Positions 1-6,803 are shown, counted from the first letter of the stretch. The stretch is 24,800 nucleotides of DNA from an uncultured Veillonella sp. (GCA_934216375.1 CAKQBP010000002.1:1-24800), one strand, 5' to 3'. The notes: generated by a model not told the origin, from the sequence alone. A program made the numbers and translations.

Positions 1-1039
1 CATTTTGTTTTAAGAACAAGTGAATATTATCGCCTGTGCTGTGACGCAAGATGTCAGAGATGTAGCGACCATTGAAGGAGATTGTGAAAGGTGTGCCTTT
101 AAATTCAACAGCTACGTCTTCTTTTGCCATACCGATTTCAGTATTTTGAGTAGACAATGTGACATTACTTTCAGACCAATCATAACGAATTACGTTATAA
201 CTGATGTCTTTAGCCAACAAAGATACGCGATCAACAGCACCAGCGAATTCGCGGCGGTCGATAACAGCACTAGAGTCAAATTGGGAAGGAATTACCTTTT
301 CATATTCAGGGTATGTGCCTTCGATTAAGCGAGAAATAATATAAATAGATTCAAAATTAAATACGATTTGTGTACGATTCCAAATGATATTGATCATAGC
401 TGGATTATCTGTTGGTAATAAACGAGATACTTCAGCCAACGTTTTTGTAGGGATGATAGCGCGCATTGGAGTCGTTGCTGGTTCATCGATGGTAATTTTT
501 TTAACAGCCATACGGTGTGTATCGGTAGCAACCATAGTCACTTCGTTTTCTTTGATTTCAAGAAGAGCACCGGTAAATACAGGTCGATCTTCATCAGTAG
601 CAGCTGCATAATTTGTTAAATCGATGAGTTCTTTCATGGCAAAGCTATCGATGTTTACATGATCTTGGTCGTGAATTTGTTCCACCAAGGAGAAATCATC
701 TGGGTGTAATGTAACAAGGTTAAATTCGGAAGATCCAGATGTGATAGTCAAAGAATTTCCATCTTCTGGTTTGTAAAGTTCAATAGTATCGCCAGGTAAT
801 TTGCGAATTAATTCTTGGAAATAGCGGGAGCCTACCACTAAAGTACCAGGTTCTTTAATGTCTCCATCGATGGTTAAGCGAATGCCGAGTTCAAAGTCGT
901 TACCTTGCAATTCTACTTGACCATTTTTTGTAGTCATGTAAATAGCGCCTGGTAAGTTGGAACTTGTTTTATTTTGAGATACCTTTTGCAATACGTTAAT
1001 TGCTTTTTGGAGATTTGCTTTTGGGAATGTAATATGCAT
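1..1039 (-). CDS. dnaN: DNA polymerase III subunit beta (sliding clamp), C-terminus cut by window edge
   Basis: The sliding clamp is a ring-shaped dimer that encircles DNA and tethers polymerase III during replication. Reading the minus strand from the ATG at 1039 gives MHITFPKANLQKAINVLQ, followed by the typical clamp segments GAIYMTTKNGQVELQGNDFE and GTLVVGSRYFQELIRKLPG. About 346 codons are visible without a stop. Family members are usually about 365-380 residues, so only the last part of domain III is missing. The start is supported by an AGGAG Shine-Dalgarno about 6 nt upstream. It lies downstream of dnaA on the same strand, the classic dnaA-dnaN order, separated by a 326-nt gap that holds origin elements. 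Identification is from sequence recognition and is secure. Confidence 0.96.
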   Translation of the reverse strand, partial: MHITFPKANLQKAINVLQKVSQNKTSSNLPGAIYMTTKNGQVELQGNDFELGIRLTIDGDIKEPGTLVVGSRYFQELIRKLPGDTIELYKPEDGNSLTITSGSSEFNLVTLHPDDFSLVEQIHDQDHVNIDSFAMKELIDLTNYAAATDEDRPVFTGALLEIKENEVTMVATDTHRMAVKKITIDEPATTPMRAIIPTKTLAEVSRLLPTDNPAMINIIWNRTQIVFNFESIYIISRLIEGTYPEYEKVIPSQFDSSAVIDRREFAGAVDRVSLLAKDISYNVIRYDWSESNVTLSTQNTEIGMAKEDVAVEFKGTPFTISFNGRYISDILRHSTGDNIHLFLKQN

Positions 1040-1365
1040 ATGTTACTCCTTTATGATTTTTATATATTGTAAAAGCACTAATAATTACTTGCTTTGTTTG
1101 TAATATTCAATGTTTACTATCGTAGATGCTCTATAGATATTCTACGGTAGATCTATTTCTACTGGTTTTTTGATTGTTTGTTAGTTTTAGTAGTAGTAAT
1201 AGTAGGGGCCTGTTTATATGTGTAAAAGTGATTTGGCGCCACTAACTGTGTGAATTATGAGTTGTGTATAACTATGTTGATAGTTTGTACCCACTTATCC
1301 ACATATTAACATCAAAGTATGAGTTTTAGGATATCCACAAAGTTATTCACCGTATATCCACAGAG
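1040..1365. other. dnaA-dnaN intergenic region, one half of a bipartite oriC
   Basis: This gene-free stretch holds an AT-rich tract, the triplet array at 1188-1205, the GC block at 1206-1210, and a run of DnaA boxes reaching into the end of dnaA. A hairpin with 9-bp arms lies at 1117-1125 and 1142-1150 (one G-T pair). In Bacillus subtilis the unwinding site lies in the same gene interval, so this is the likely place where the duplex opens. That inference rests on motif order, not on data. Confidence 0.75.
1188..1210 (+). other. DnaA-trio array with adjoining GC block (candidate origin unwinding element)
   Basis: The plus strand reads TAG TAG TAG TAA TAG TAG (1188-1205), then GGGCC (1206-1210), then DnaA-box-like sequences at 1219, 1249 and 1263. 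Read from the box side this is six 3'-GAT/AAT-5' triplets. That is the DnaA-trio arrangement described for Firmicute basal origin unwinding systems: boxes, GC-rich spacer, trios, then AT-rich DNA. AT-rich DNA (1150-1187) lies on the far side, as expected. Confidence 0.7.
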
Positions 1366-1374
1366 TTATCCACA
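1219..1374. other. DnaA box cluster, dnaA-dnaN side
   Basis: Against the consensus TTATNCACA / TGTGNATAA, full matches occur at 1263-1271 (TGTGTATAA), 1295-1303 (TTATCCACA) and 1366-1374 (TTATCCACA). Single-mismatch sites lie at 1219-1227, 1249-1257, 1331-1339, 1343-1351 and 1354-1362. The last perfect box overlaps the TAA stop codon of dnaA. Sites left of 1280 point one way and those right of it the other, giving converging blocks. Confidence 0.85.
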
Positions 1375-2940
1375 GGTTGTTAATTTCTGTTTGATTTCTG
1401 CAACCATTCGTTTAGTTTCTTCATTTTTTTCAATTTCCTTCGTTATTTTATCGTACGCATGGAGAATTGTCGTATGGTCACGAGAAAAAGCTGCTGCAAT
1501 TTGAGGATAGCTTTCATTGATCATATCGCGGCATAGATACATGGCGATTTGCCGTGGGAATGCGAATTGGGCTTTTCTTTTTTTGCCGAGTAAGTCTTGC
1601 TTTTTAATATTGAAATAAGAACTTACAAAATTCTGGATGCTTTCAATATTAACCATATTCACCTCTTCGGTATGAACGAGACCCGCCAAAGCGTGTTTTG
1701 TGTATTCTAGGTCAATAGATTCTAGACGTTGATCGATGGACGCTGTACCGATGAGTTTGGTGAAAGCACCTTGCAACACGCGGACGTTTTCGCTAAATTG
1801 CAATGCTACGTAGTTAATTGAATCATTATCGATGCGAATAATGCGATTCTTTTTATATTCTCGTTCGAGCAGTGACCTGAAGATGGCAATACGCGTTTCT
1901 AAATCTGGATTTTCCATTGTGGCAATGTAGCCAGCTTGGAAACGAGAGCGAAGACGATCTTCGAATTGCTCCATATCGTTTGGCATCGTATCAGAGGTAA
2001 GTACGATTTGCTTGTTGTTATTTAATAGTTCATTAAACGTATTAAATAGCTCAGTTTTCGTACTTTCACGGCTTTCAAGAAACTGAATATCGTCAATCAT
2101 GAGCACGTCTATATTGCGGAATGTGTTGCGGAATAATTTACCTTGGTTGCGCTGTAATGTTTCAACGAAAATATTCATAAAGTTTTCGCTCGTAATAGAC
2201 ATGACTTTCATATGTGGATGATTTTCCTTGATAGCATTACCGATGGCGTGCATCAAGTGTGTTTTGCCGAGGCCCGATGGACCGTATATAAAGAGCGGAT
2301 TATAGTCTCCACCAGGAAATTCAGCTACATTTTGAGCGGCTCCAAATGGTATTCGGTTCGCATTGCCCGTTACGTAGTTATCAAAACGGTACGCCGGATT
2401 GAGATTAGATAACGATAAATCTACAGGTACATTGTCAGACTGTAATGTTGGCGTTGTTTCTGTAGATTTCTTTGGTGTCGCTATCATTGGTTCGTCTGGA
2501 ATCTCCACAGGCGCTGGTGTACGGTCGATATAGACCGGATCTTGATAGACTGGAGTGTAAAACTCCTCTTGATGAGCCTTTTCCTCTACTATAGGTGGTA
2601 AAGGCATCGGCGGTGCTACAACTGGCGTATCGATGAGACTTTCATCAACAAAGGTAGTATCTACACTCTCTTGATTGAAATCGAATAATACCATATCTCG
2701 ATGGGAACCAATGACCGTAGTAATAGCATCCTGCAAAGCCTTGCTAATCTGCGGCTGCTGGTCGATTAAGTTTTTTACAAATGTTTGCATGACCCCAATA
2801 TGGATCGAATGACTTTCGAGAGACATGGGAATCAACGATGACGTGACGCGCAAATACAATGCGTCAGGTAAATGTTGCATATTCTTTTTCGCCTCTTGCA
2901 ATATATGTTCCCATATATTATTTAAATCAAATGATTGCAT
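1366..2940 (-). CDS. dnaA: Chromosomal replication initiator protein DnaA
   Basis: DnaA is the AAA+ ATPase that binds DnaA boxes, melts the origin and loads the replicative helicase. The protein has 524 residues. Residues 1-85 are the oligomerisation and helicase-loading domain I. Residues 86-180 form an unusually long, proline- and acid-rich linker (domain II). The AAA+ core follows, with Walker A GPSGLGKT at 220-227 and Walker B LMIDD at 280-284. The C-terminal helix-turn-helix carries the DnaA signature DHTTILHAYDKI at 488-499. The start codon follows an AGAGG motif at usual spacing. The stop codon is embedded in a perfect DnaA box. Many DnaA boxes lie directly upstream of the gene, so autoregulation is likely, as is known in other bacteria. 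Confidence 0.98.
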   Translation of the reverse strand: MQSFDLNNIWEHILQEAKKNMQHLPDALYLRVTSSLIPMSLESHSIHIGVMQTFVKNLIDQQPQISKALQDAITTVIGSHRDMVLFDFNQESVDTTFVDESLIDTPVVAPPMPLPPIVEEKAHQEEFYTPVYQDPVYIDRTPAPVEIPDEPMIATPKKSTETTPTLQSDNVPVDLSLSNLNPAYRFDNYVTGNANRIPFGAAQNVAEFPGGDYNPLFIYGPSGLGKTHLMHAIGNAIKENHPHMKVMSITSENFMNIFVETLQRNQGKLFRNTFRNIDVLMIDDIQFLESRESTKTELFNTFNELLNNNKQIVLTSDTMPNDMEQFEDRLRSRFQAGYIATMENPDLETRIAIFRSLLEREYKKNRIIRIDNDSINYVALQFSENVRVLQGAFTKLIGTASIDQRLESIDLEYTKHALAGLVHTEEVNMVNIESIQNFVSSYFNIKKQDLLGKKRKAQFAFPRQIAMYLCRDMINESYPQIAAAFSRDHTTILHAYDKITKEIEKNEETKRMVAEIKQKLTTCG

Positions 2941-3253
2941 GACGTGCCTCTTGTGAATAACTATTGCGATAAATGTGTATAACTTTAGGAATAATGTGTA
3001 TAACCATTGTAAAAGCTGTGGAAAAAACTATTATTCCTGTGAATAACTTGTGTATAACCTGTGAATAAGTAAAAATAAAAGTCTATTTTATATAGATAAT
3101 TACTGACTTTTTAGTTTTTATAAACTAAAAGAGAAAAAATGTGGATAACCTCGAAAGTTATCCATCAAAAACCTATAAAAATATATAATTTTTCCTAATT
3201 TCAAGTATGATTGTACCAAAAAATAAGTAATTTGTCATTCAATCTGTGGATAA
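2941..3253. other. oriC, DnaA box cluster upstream of dnaA
   Basis: About ten DnaA boxes are packed in roughly 300 bp of AT-rich DNA. Full matches to TGTGNATAA on the plus strand lie at 2952-2960, 2974-2982, 2995-3003, 3038-3046, 3049-3057, 3060-3068, 3140-3148 and 3245-3253. Weaker sites are at 3017-3025 and, in the opposite orientation, at 3158-3166. Three of them (3038, 3049, 3060) are spaced exactly 11 bp apart, about one helical turn, which would place DnaA on one face of the DNA. The cluster also overlaps the dnaA promoter region. Confidence 0.9.
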
Positions 3254-3254
3254 C

Positions 3255-3487
3255 TTTTGATTATCTGAAGGAAATGTGTTAATAAATCAATAATTATCTT
3301 ATCATTTGTTCATCAATTACTTTTGGGGGAGGAATGAAAACTACTTTTATCGCTCCATTCTAACGCAAGTCGCTCAAAAAGTAGTTTTCATTCCCCTCCT
3401 CCAATAAGATAATTTTTATGATTATTATACACATAGATGGAAAAGTAATTGATGAACATAACAACATCAACCTTCAGATAATCAAAA
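3255..3487 (-). repeat. Nested-palindrome element, copy A (inverted orientation)
   Basis: Three perfect nested inverted repeats share one centre: 3255-3271 with 3471-3487 (17 bp), 3307-3324 with 3441-3458 (18 bp), and 3331-3348 with 3377-3394 (18 bp). The loop at 3349-3376, read on the minus strand, begins TGAGCGACTT and ends ATGGAGCGAT, the same core as copy C. A further 9-bp pair lies outside (3231-3239 with 3504-3512). The inner hairpin is bounded by GGAGG and CCTCC. No open reading frame of note lies inside. Confidence 0.85.
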
Positions 3488-3537
3488 ATAAATGATAGAT
3501 AAAAATGACAAACTAGTGATTTTTCTAAAAGGGAGTC

Positions 3538-3625
3538 TTAGGAGCAGGAATAGATGTGGATTTTTGACCGACTTACGATGAGTATGGAGGGAGGAGGGAG
3601 AAAACTACATCTGTTCCTCCCCTTT
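3538..3625 (+). repeat. Nested-palindrome element, copy B (inner hairpin only)
   Basis: The inner stem pairs 3546-3559 with 3605-3618 (14 bp, two of them G-T). The loop contains GACCGACTTACGATGAG at 3566-3582. Positions 3538-3592 are identical over 55 bp to copy D (4000-4054). No outer inverted arms were found. Instead, similar direct repeats flank it at about 3488-3512 and 3628-3651 (ATAAAT...GATAAAAATG). Confidence 0.8.
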
Positions 3626-3700
3626 CCATAAATAGAGATAAAAATGTAAATTTGCCAAAATATAAAAAGATTGAGATGGTGAGTTCTTGGGTTGATGATA

Positions 3701-3853
3701 AATTGATGTTACGTTTACATCGTGTAGTGGTATTGAAGGTGACATTAGTGTTGTCTTAGGGAGGGAATATAGGGTCCTTTTGAGCGACTTTACGATGAGT
3801 ATGGAGCGATGAAGGAGCCCTATATTCCTCCCCCTGGAAACGTAACATCAATT
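3701..3853 (+). repeat. Nested-palindrome element, copy C
   Basis: Outer arms 3701-3716 and 3838-3853 are perfect 16-bp inverted repeats. A 39-nt spacer separates the left arm from the inner hairpin, and almost none separates the hairpin from the right arm. The inner stem pairs 3764-3774 with 3818-3828 (11 bp), extended by TCCTT/AAGGA after a one-base bulge. The core at 3781-3810 starts TGAGCGACTT and ends ATGGAGCGAT. Confidence 0.85.
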
Positions 3854-3914
3854 ATTCCCATTTCCTCTCTCCTCAAGAGGTTAAAAGGTAAGATTTGTTA
3901 AATCTTAGATCCGT

Positions 3915-4146
3915 ATTCTGAAAGACTTTTAGATTTCCTATAAAAACTGATACTACTTTTTATACTGGTGGTAAGTGTATGAGTAGTCATTAGAGTGTGT
4001 TAGGAGCAGGAATAGATGTGGATTTTTGACCGACTTACGATGAGTATGGAGGGAAAAAACCACATCTATTCCTCCCCCTATAAAAGTAGTATCAGTTTTA
4101 AGTTCTATGGGATTTAAGTAAAATCCACATGAAAGTCTTTCAGAAT
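3915..4146 (+). repeat. Nested-palindrome element, copy D
   Basis: Three nested perfect inverted repeats: 3915-3929 with 4132-4146 (15 bp), 3943-3960 with 4082-4099 (18 bp), and 4008-4021 with 4060-4073 (14 bp). As in copy C, 39 nt separate the left middle arm from the inner hairpin and about 2 nt separate the right one. The core around 4027-4052 is identical to copy B. The element ends only 13 bp before the -35 box of the rpmH promoter. Confidence 0.85.
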
Positions 4147-4158
4147 AGCCCTAAATGA

Positions 4159-4187
4159 TTGACAAATTTACGTTTTACCTCTATAAT
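4159..4187 (+). promoter_or_regulatory. Consensus sigma-70-type promoter of rpmH
   Basis: TTGACA at 4159-4164 and TATAAT at 4182-4187 are both perfect consensus boxes, separated by exactly 17 bp. The start codon of rpmH is 55 bp further on. This is the strongest-looking promoter in the window and probably drives rpmH and the genes behind it. Confidence 0.92.
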
Positions 4188-4242
4188 TACCCTGTTATGG
4201 TATAAGTAAAACAATACAGAATGACGAGGAGGTGTTTTACTA

Positions 4243-4377
4243 ATGAAACGTACTTACCAACCAAATACTCTTTGGAGAAAACGTACCCATGGTTTCCGTG
4301 AACGCATGAAAACTATTGGTGGCCGTCTCGTTTTGAAAAGAAGACGTGCAAAAGGCAGAAAACGCTTATCTGCATAA
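4243..4377 (+). CDS. rpmH: 50S ribosomal protein L34
   Basis: L34 is a small, very basic protein of the large ribosomal subunit. The 44-residue product starts [20 protein letters not shown] and ends [12 protein letters not shown], which is the family's usual length and signature almost throughout. A strong GAGGAGGTG Shine-Dalgarno precedes the ATG by about 8 nt. It is the first gene of the plus-strand run leaving the origin, and it is followed by a hairpin that probably adjusts how much transcript reaches rnpA, since cells need far more L34 than RNase P protein. The rpmH-rnpA pair beside dnaA is conserved across most bacteria. Confidence 0.98.
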   Translation: MKRTYQPNTLWRKRTHGFRERMKTIGGRLVLKRRRAKGRKRLSA

Positions 4378-4400
4378 TATAATAGCTGTTAGGCAGGAGA

Positions 4401-4428
4401 AAAAACTTGGCGCTGCTGCCAAGTTTTT
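4401..4428 (+). terminator. Hairpin between rpmH and rnpA, probable partial terminator
   Basis: The arms AAAAACTTGGC (4401-4411) and GCCAAGTTTTT (4418-4428) form a perfect 11-bp stem with a 6-nt loop and a U-rich 3' side. It lies 23 nt after the rpmH stop and 22 nt before rnpA, so it would reduce read-through into rnpA. Confidence 0.7.
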
Positions 4429-4450
4429 CTATTCTTAGGACTTAAGGACA

Positions 4451-4816
4451 ATGCATATGGATTATTGCCTTGATAAAGCAAGACGACTGACGCACAATAA
4501 TGAATATCGCCTTGTGTATAAGCACGGAAAATACGAAGTAGGCCGTATGTGTGTACTGTATCGTATGCCCGTGGCAAAGCAACCTACGCGCATTGGTTTT
4601 GTAACAGGCAAAAAGGTTGGTTGTGCAGTGGAGCGCAACCGAGCTAGACGCCTGATGAAAGAGGTATATCGCCTCAATCAGCACGCCATTCGCGAAGGGT
4701 ATCATATCGTAATTGTTGGACGTGGCCCTCTGAAAAACGCTACCTATGAAAAAGCGGAAAAGGAGATTTTGTATCTCTTGCGAAAAAGCAAATTATTGAT
4801 ACAAAATGATAAATAG
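4451..4816 (+). CDS. rnpA: Ribonuclease P protein component
   Basis: This basic protein binds the RNase P RNA and helps it cleave the 5' leader from precursor tRNAs. The 121-residue product has the family's RNR motif in VERNRARRLMKEVYR (about residues 60-74), plus the N-terminal LTHNNEYRLVYKHGK and the IVIVGRGP strand. Length is normal. The ATG at 4451 follows AAGGAC at short spacing. A second ATG at 4457 is possible and would remove two residues. It sits 73 nt after rpmH, the usual neighbour, and is followed by a terminator-like hairpin and yidD. Confidence 0.95.
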   Translation: MHMDYCLDKARRLTHNNEYRLVYKHGKYEVGRMCVLYRMPVAKQPTRIGFVTGKKVGCAVERNRARRLMKEVYRLNQHAIREGYHIVIVGRGPLKNATYEKAEKEILYLLRKSKLLIQNDK

Positions 4817-4846
4817 GACCACAAGTTAGAGGCTTTGGTCCTTTTT
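4815..4846 (+). terminator. Hairpin between rnpA and yidD
   Basis: AGGACCA (4815-4821) pairs with TGGTCCT (4836-4842), followed directly by further T residues. The stem begins at the rnpA stop codon, so it may act as a weak terminator or RNA-processing site inside the gene run. Confidence 0.55.
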
Positions 4847-4864
4847 GTGTATATGGAGGTTTCC

Positions 4865-5086
4865 ATGAAACGCTGTATAACCATGCTTTTACGACTTTTA
4901 ATTAGGTTTTATCAGCTCGCCATATCTCCCTTAAAACCTGGATGTTGCCGTTATTATCCGACATGTTCCACATATACTCTGCAGGCCATCGAAAAATATG
5001 GTCCTTTGAAAGGTAGCTGGATGGGTTTAAAACGCATTCTTCGCTGTCATCCTTTCCATAAGGGTGGCTACGATCCAGTTCCCTAA
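4865..5086 (+). CDS. yidD: Membrane protein insertion efficiency factor YidD
   Basis: YidD is a small amphipathic, membrane-associated protein that assists YidC-dependent insertion of membrane proteins. The 73-residue product contains the family core: [11 protein letters not shown], then the cysteine-rich [16 protein letters not shown], then [20 protein letters not shown]. The ATG at 4865 is chosen because GGAGG lies just upstream at good spacing; an in-frame upstream start at 4835 has no such site. It lies between rnpA and yidC, its standard place in many genomes. Confidence 0.95.
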   Translation: MKRCITMLLRLLIRFYQLAISPLKPGCCRYYPTCSTYTLQAIEKYGPLKGSWMGLKRILRCHPFHKGGYDPVP

Positions 5087-5254
5087 TCCACGTGGGATTA
5101 GGCTGGATGTGTTCTGTGAAAGTTACTTTCATAAAAACCATCGAGCACAGTTTTGGAAATACCTGAGCATCTGTATGGATGAAATTTAGACCATACCATA
5201 ACGATATATAGATGCGCAAAGGACGATTTCGGACTGTATGAAAAAGGAGAAACA
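5087..5254 (+). promoter_or_regulatory. Leader region upstream of yidC with structured hairpin
   Basis: The 168-nt gap starts with CTAATCC/GGATTAG just after yidD. It then holds GTGAAAGT (5116-5123) facing ACTTTCAT (5125-5132). A bulged hairpin follows: GCATCTGTATGG (5167-5178) pairs with CCATAC (5191-5196) and AGATGC (5210-5215). A short reading frame, ATG at 5107 to TGA at 5164-5166, ends exactly at the base of this hairpin. Its ribosome site is poor, so translation is uncertain. Confidence 0.4.
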
Positions 5255-5920
5255 ATGGACTTTTTAAGTGGTATTTTCCAACCTATCGTTGATTTAATGA
5301 GCACATTGGTAACTTATGCGTTCCAATTGACTCAAATGATAGGTTATCCAAGCTACGGTGTGGCTATTATCCTTTTAACAATCGTTATTAAAGCGATTTT
5401 GGCACCACTTACTGTTAAGCAAATCAAATCCATGAAGGCTATGCAAGAATTGCAGCCTCGCATGAAACAATTGCAAGATAAATACAAAAACGATCCTGCA
5501 AAACTGCAAGCGGAAATGGGTGCATTGTACAAAGAAATGGGCGTTAACCCATTGGCTGGTTGCTTGCCATTGTTGGTACAAATGCCATTCTTGATCGCGA
5601 TTTACTGGGCTTTGAAAGATTACCCATACGATCCAAACTTTGTACAATTCTTGTGGTTGCCTAGCCTTGGCGATCCAGATCCAATGTACATCTTACCTAT
5701 TTTGAGTGCATTATCCACATGGGTTATGTCTCGTCAAACTAGTAATGGTGCGACTGGTGCAGCTGCGCAACAACAAAAGATTATGACAATCTTTATGCCT
5801 TTATTCATTGGTTACATTTCTTTGAGCTTCCCATCTGGTCTCGTTATCTACTGGGTAGTTTCTAACGTATTCCAATTGATTCAACAGCATTTCATTTACA
5901 AAAATTTGAACGCTAAGTAG
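5255..5920 (+). CDS. yidC: Membrane protein insertase YidC/Oxa1 family, short Firmicute type
   Basis: YidC inserts and folds proteins in the cytoplasmic membrane, alone or with SecYEG. The 221-residue product has the Oxa1 core: a first membrane helix at about 32-53, a charged cytoplasmic hairpin (MKAMQELQPRMKQLQDKYK), GVNPLAGCLPLLVQMPFLIAIYWAL at about 96-120, and two or more C-terminal helices ending in GLVIYWVVSNVFQLIQQHF. It lacks the large periplasmic domain of Proteobacteria and has no lipobox cysteine. The conserved charged residue of the first helix appears to be lysine (K46 in IVIKAILAPL) rather than the usual arginine. AAAGGAG precedes the ATG. The next gene, jag, starts 9 nt after the stop. 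Confidence 0.96.
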   Translation: MDFLSGIFQPIVDLMSTLVTYAFQLTQMIGYPSYGVAIILLTIVIKAILAPLTVKQIKSMKAMQELQPRMKQLQDKYKNDPAKLQAEMGALYKEMGVNPLAGCLPLLVQMPFLIAIYWALKDYPYDPNFVQFLWLPSLGDPDPMYILPILSALSTWVMSRQTSNGATGAAAQQQKIMTIFMPLFIGYISLSFPSGLVIYWVVSNVFQLIQQHFIYKNLNAK

Positions 5921-5929
5921 GAGGCAATT

Positions 5930-6727
5930 ATGGAATTTATCGATGTATCTGCTAAAACCATTGAAGATGCCATTGCTAAAGGTGTAGCTCAATTAGCCGC
6001 TGAAGGTCAAGAATTGGTAGAAACTAAAGTCTTAGAACAACCTTCTAGTGGATTTTTAGGCATTGGTCGTAAACCAGCAGTTGTTCGCTTATTCTTCACT
6101 GCTTTGGCTCAATCTGCTACTGCAAAAGAAGTAGCTAACGCAGAAGAACAATCTGTAGCTATTGCTTCCGAACCAGTGGCAACAAGCGAAACAGAAGTAC
6201 AAGATACAGCAGTTGAAACTTCTGAAAATACTATAACGGAAAAATCTTCTAAAAAAGAACTTTCAAAAGAAGATCAACAAGAAATTGCTGAAAAAGGTAA
6301 ACAATTCCTCGATGATATGTTTACACAAATGGGCCTCACTGTGGTTATCGAAAAGATGATGACGAAAGATAAAATCACATTCCAAGTACACGGCGAAGAG
6401 CTAGGTATTTTGATCGGCAAACATGGTCAAACCTTGGATGCTATTCAATACTTAACAAATCTCGTGGCTCACAAGGATGTATCTGGCCATTGCCATATCG
6501 TGGTAGATGTGGAAAACTATCGTTCTCGCCGAGAAGAAACATTGGTAAATCTCGCGAAACGCTTGGCTTCTAAGGTGAAACGCAACCGTCAAAAGGTTTC
6601 CTTAGAACCGATGAATGCTTTTGAACGTAAAATCATTCACACTGCCCTTCAAGGCGATAAAAATGTTATTACTAACAGTGAAGGGGACGAACCGTTCCGT
6701 CACGTTGTGATTTCGTACAAAAAATAA
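5930..6727 (+). CDS. jag: Jag/KhpB RNA-binding protein (Jag-N, KH and R3H domains)
   Basis: Jag (KhpB) proteins bind RNA and in Gram-positive bacteria pair with KhpA to affect cell division and elongation. The 265-residue product has a Jag N-terminal domain at 1-56 (ending SSGFLGIGRKPAVVRLFF), an acidic low-complexity linker at about 60-125, a KH domain with its GKHG loop at 163-166, and an R3H domain at about 200-265 with the R-x3-H motif at R233-H237. The ribosome site AGGAGG overlaps the yidC stop, so the two are probably co-transcribed and translationally linked. The yidC-jag pair is conserved across Firmicutes. A strong hairpin follows. Confidence 0.95.
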   Translation: MEFIDVSAKTIEDAIAKGVAQLAAEGQELVETKVLEQPSSGFLGIGRKPAVVRLFFTALAQSATAKEVANAEEQSVAIASEPVATSETEVQDTAVETSENTITEKSSKKELSKEDQQEIAEKGKQFLDDMFTQMGLTVVIEKMMTKDKITFQVHGEELGILIGKHGQTLDAIQYLTNLVAHKDVSGHCHIVVDVENYRSRREETLVNLAKRLASKVKRNRQKVSLEPMNAFERKIIHTALQGDKNVITNSEGDEPFRHVVISYKK

Positions 6728-6739
6728 AATATAGTGGTG

Positions 6740-6795
6740 CAGCTTTCAAGTAACTAGGATTTTCCGTTACTTGAGGGCTGTTCCCTTTATTCTTT
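6740..6795 (+). terminator. Terminator after jag
   Basis: Arms 6740-6754 and 6766-6780 form a 15-bp stem (two G-U pairs). The T-rich run TTCCCTTTATTCTTT follows. It lies 12 nt after the jag stop and probably ends the rpmH-to-jag transcript. Confidence 0.75.
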
Positions 6796-6803
6796 AGGTT
6801 ATG

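Noticed and set aside
20..611. Two plus-strand reading frames (20-328, 384-611)
   Set aside because: They lie antisense to dnaN, which is clearly coding on the minus strand.
3292..3414. 11-bp inverted pair 3292-3302 with 3404-3414 in copy A
   Set aside because: It crosses the middle arm pair instead of nesting within it, so it can only be an alternative pairing; it was not counted as a stem.
3300..4150. Possibility that the origin palindromes are a CRISPR array
   Set aside because: The repeated part is a hairpin core with differing arms, spacing is irregular and orientation varies; there are no regular direct repeats with unique spacers.
3300..4150. Possibility of an insertion sequence or retron
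   Set aside because: No transposase or reverse transcriptase frame lies in or next to the palindromes.
4389..4705. Several minus-strand frames over rpmH/rnpA
   Set aside because: They lie antisense to rnpA, lack ribosome sites and show no recognisable protein features.
4902..5304. Minus-strand frames over yidD and the yidC leader
   Set aside because: They lie antisense to yidD or in structured leader DNA, with no family resemblance.
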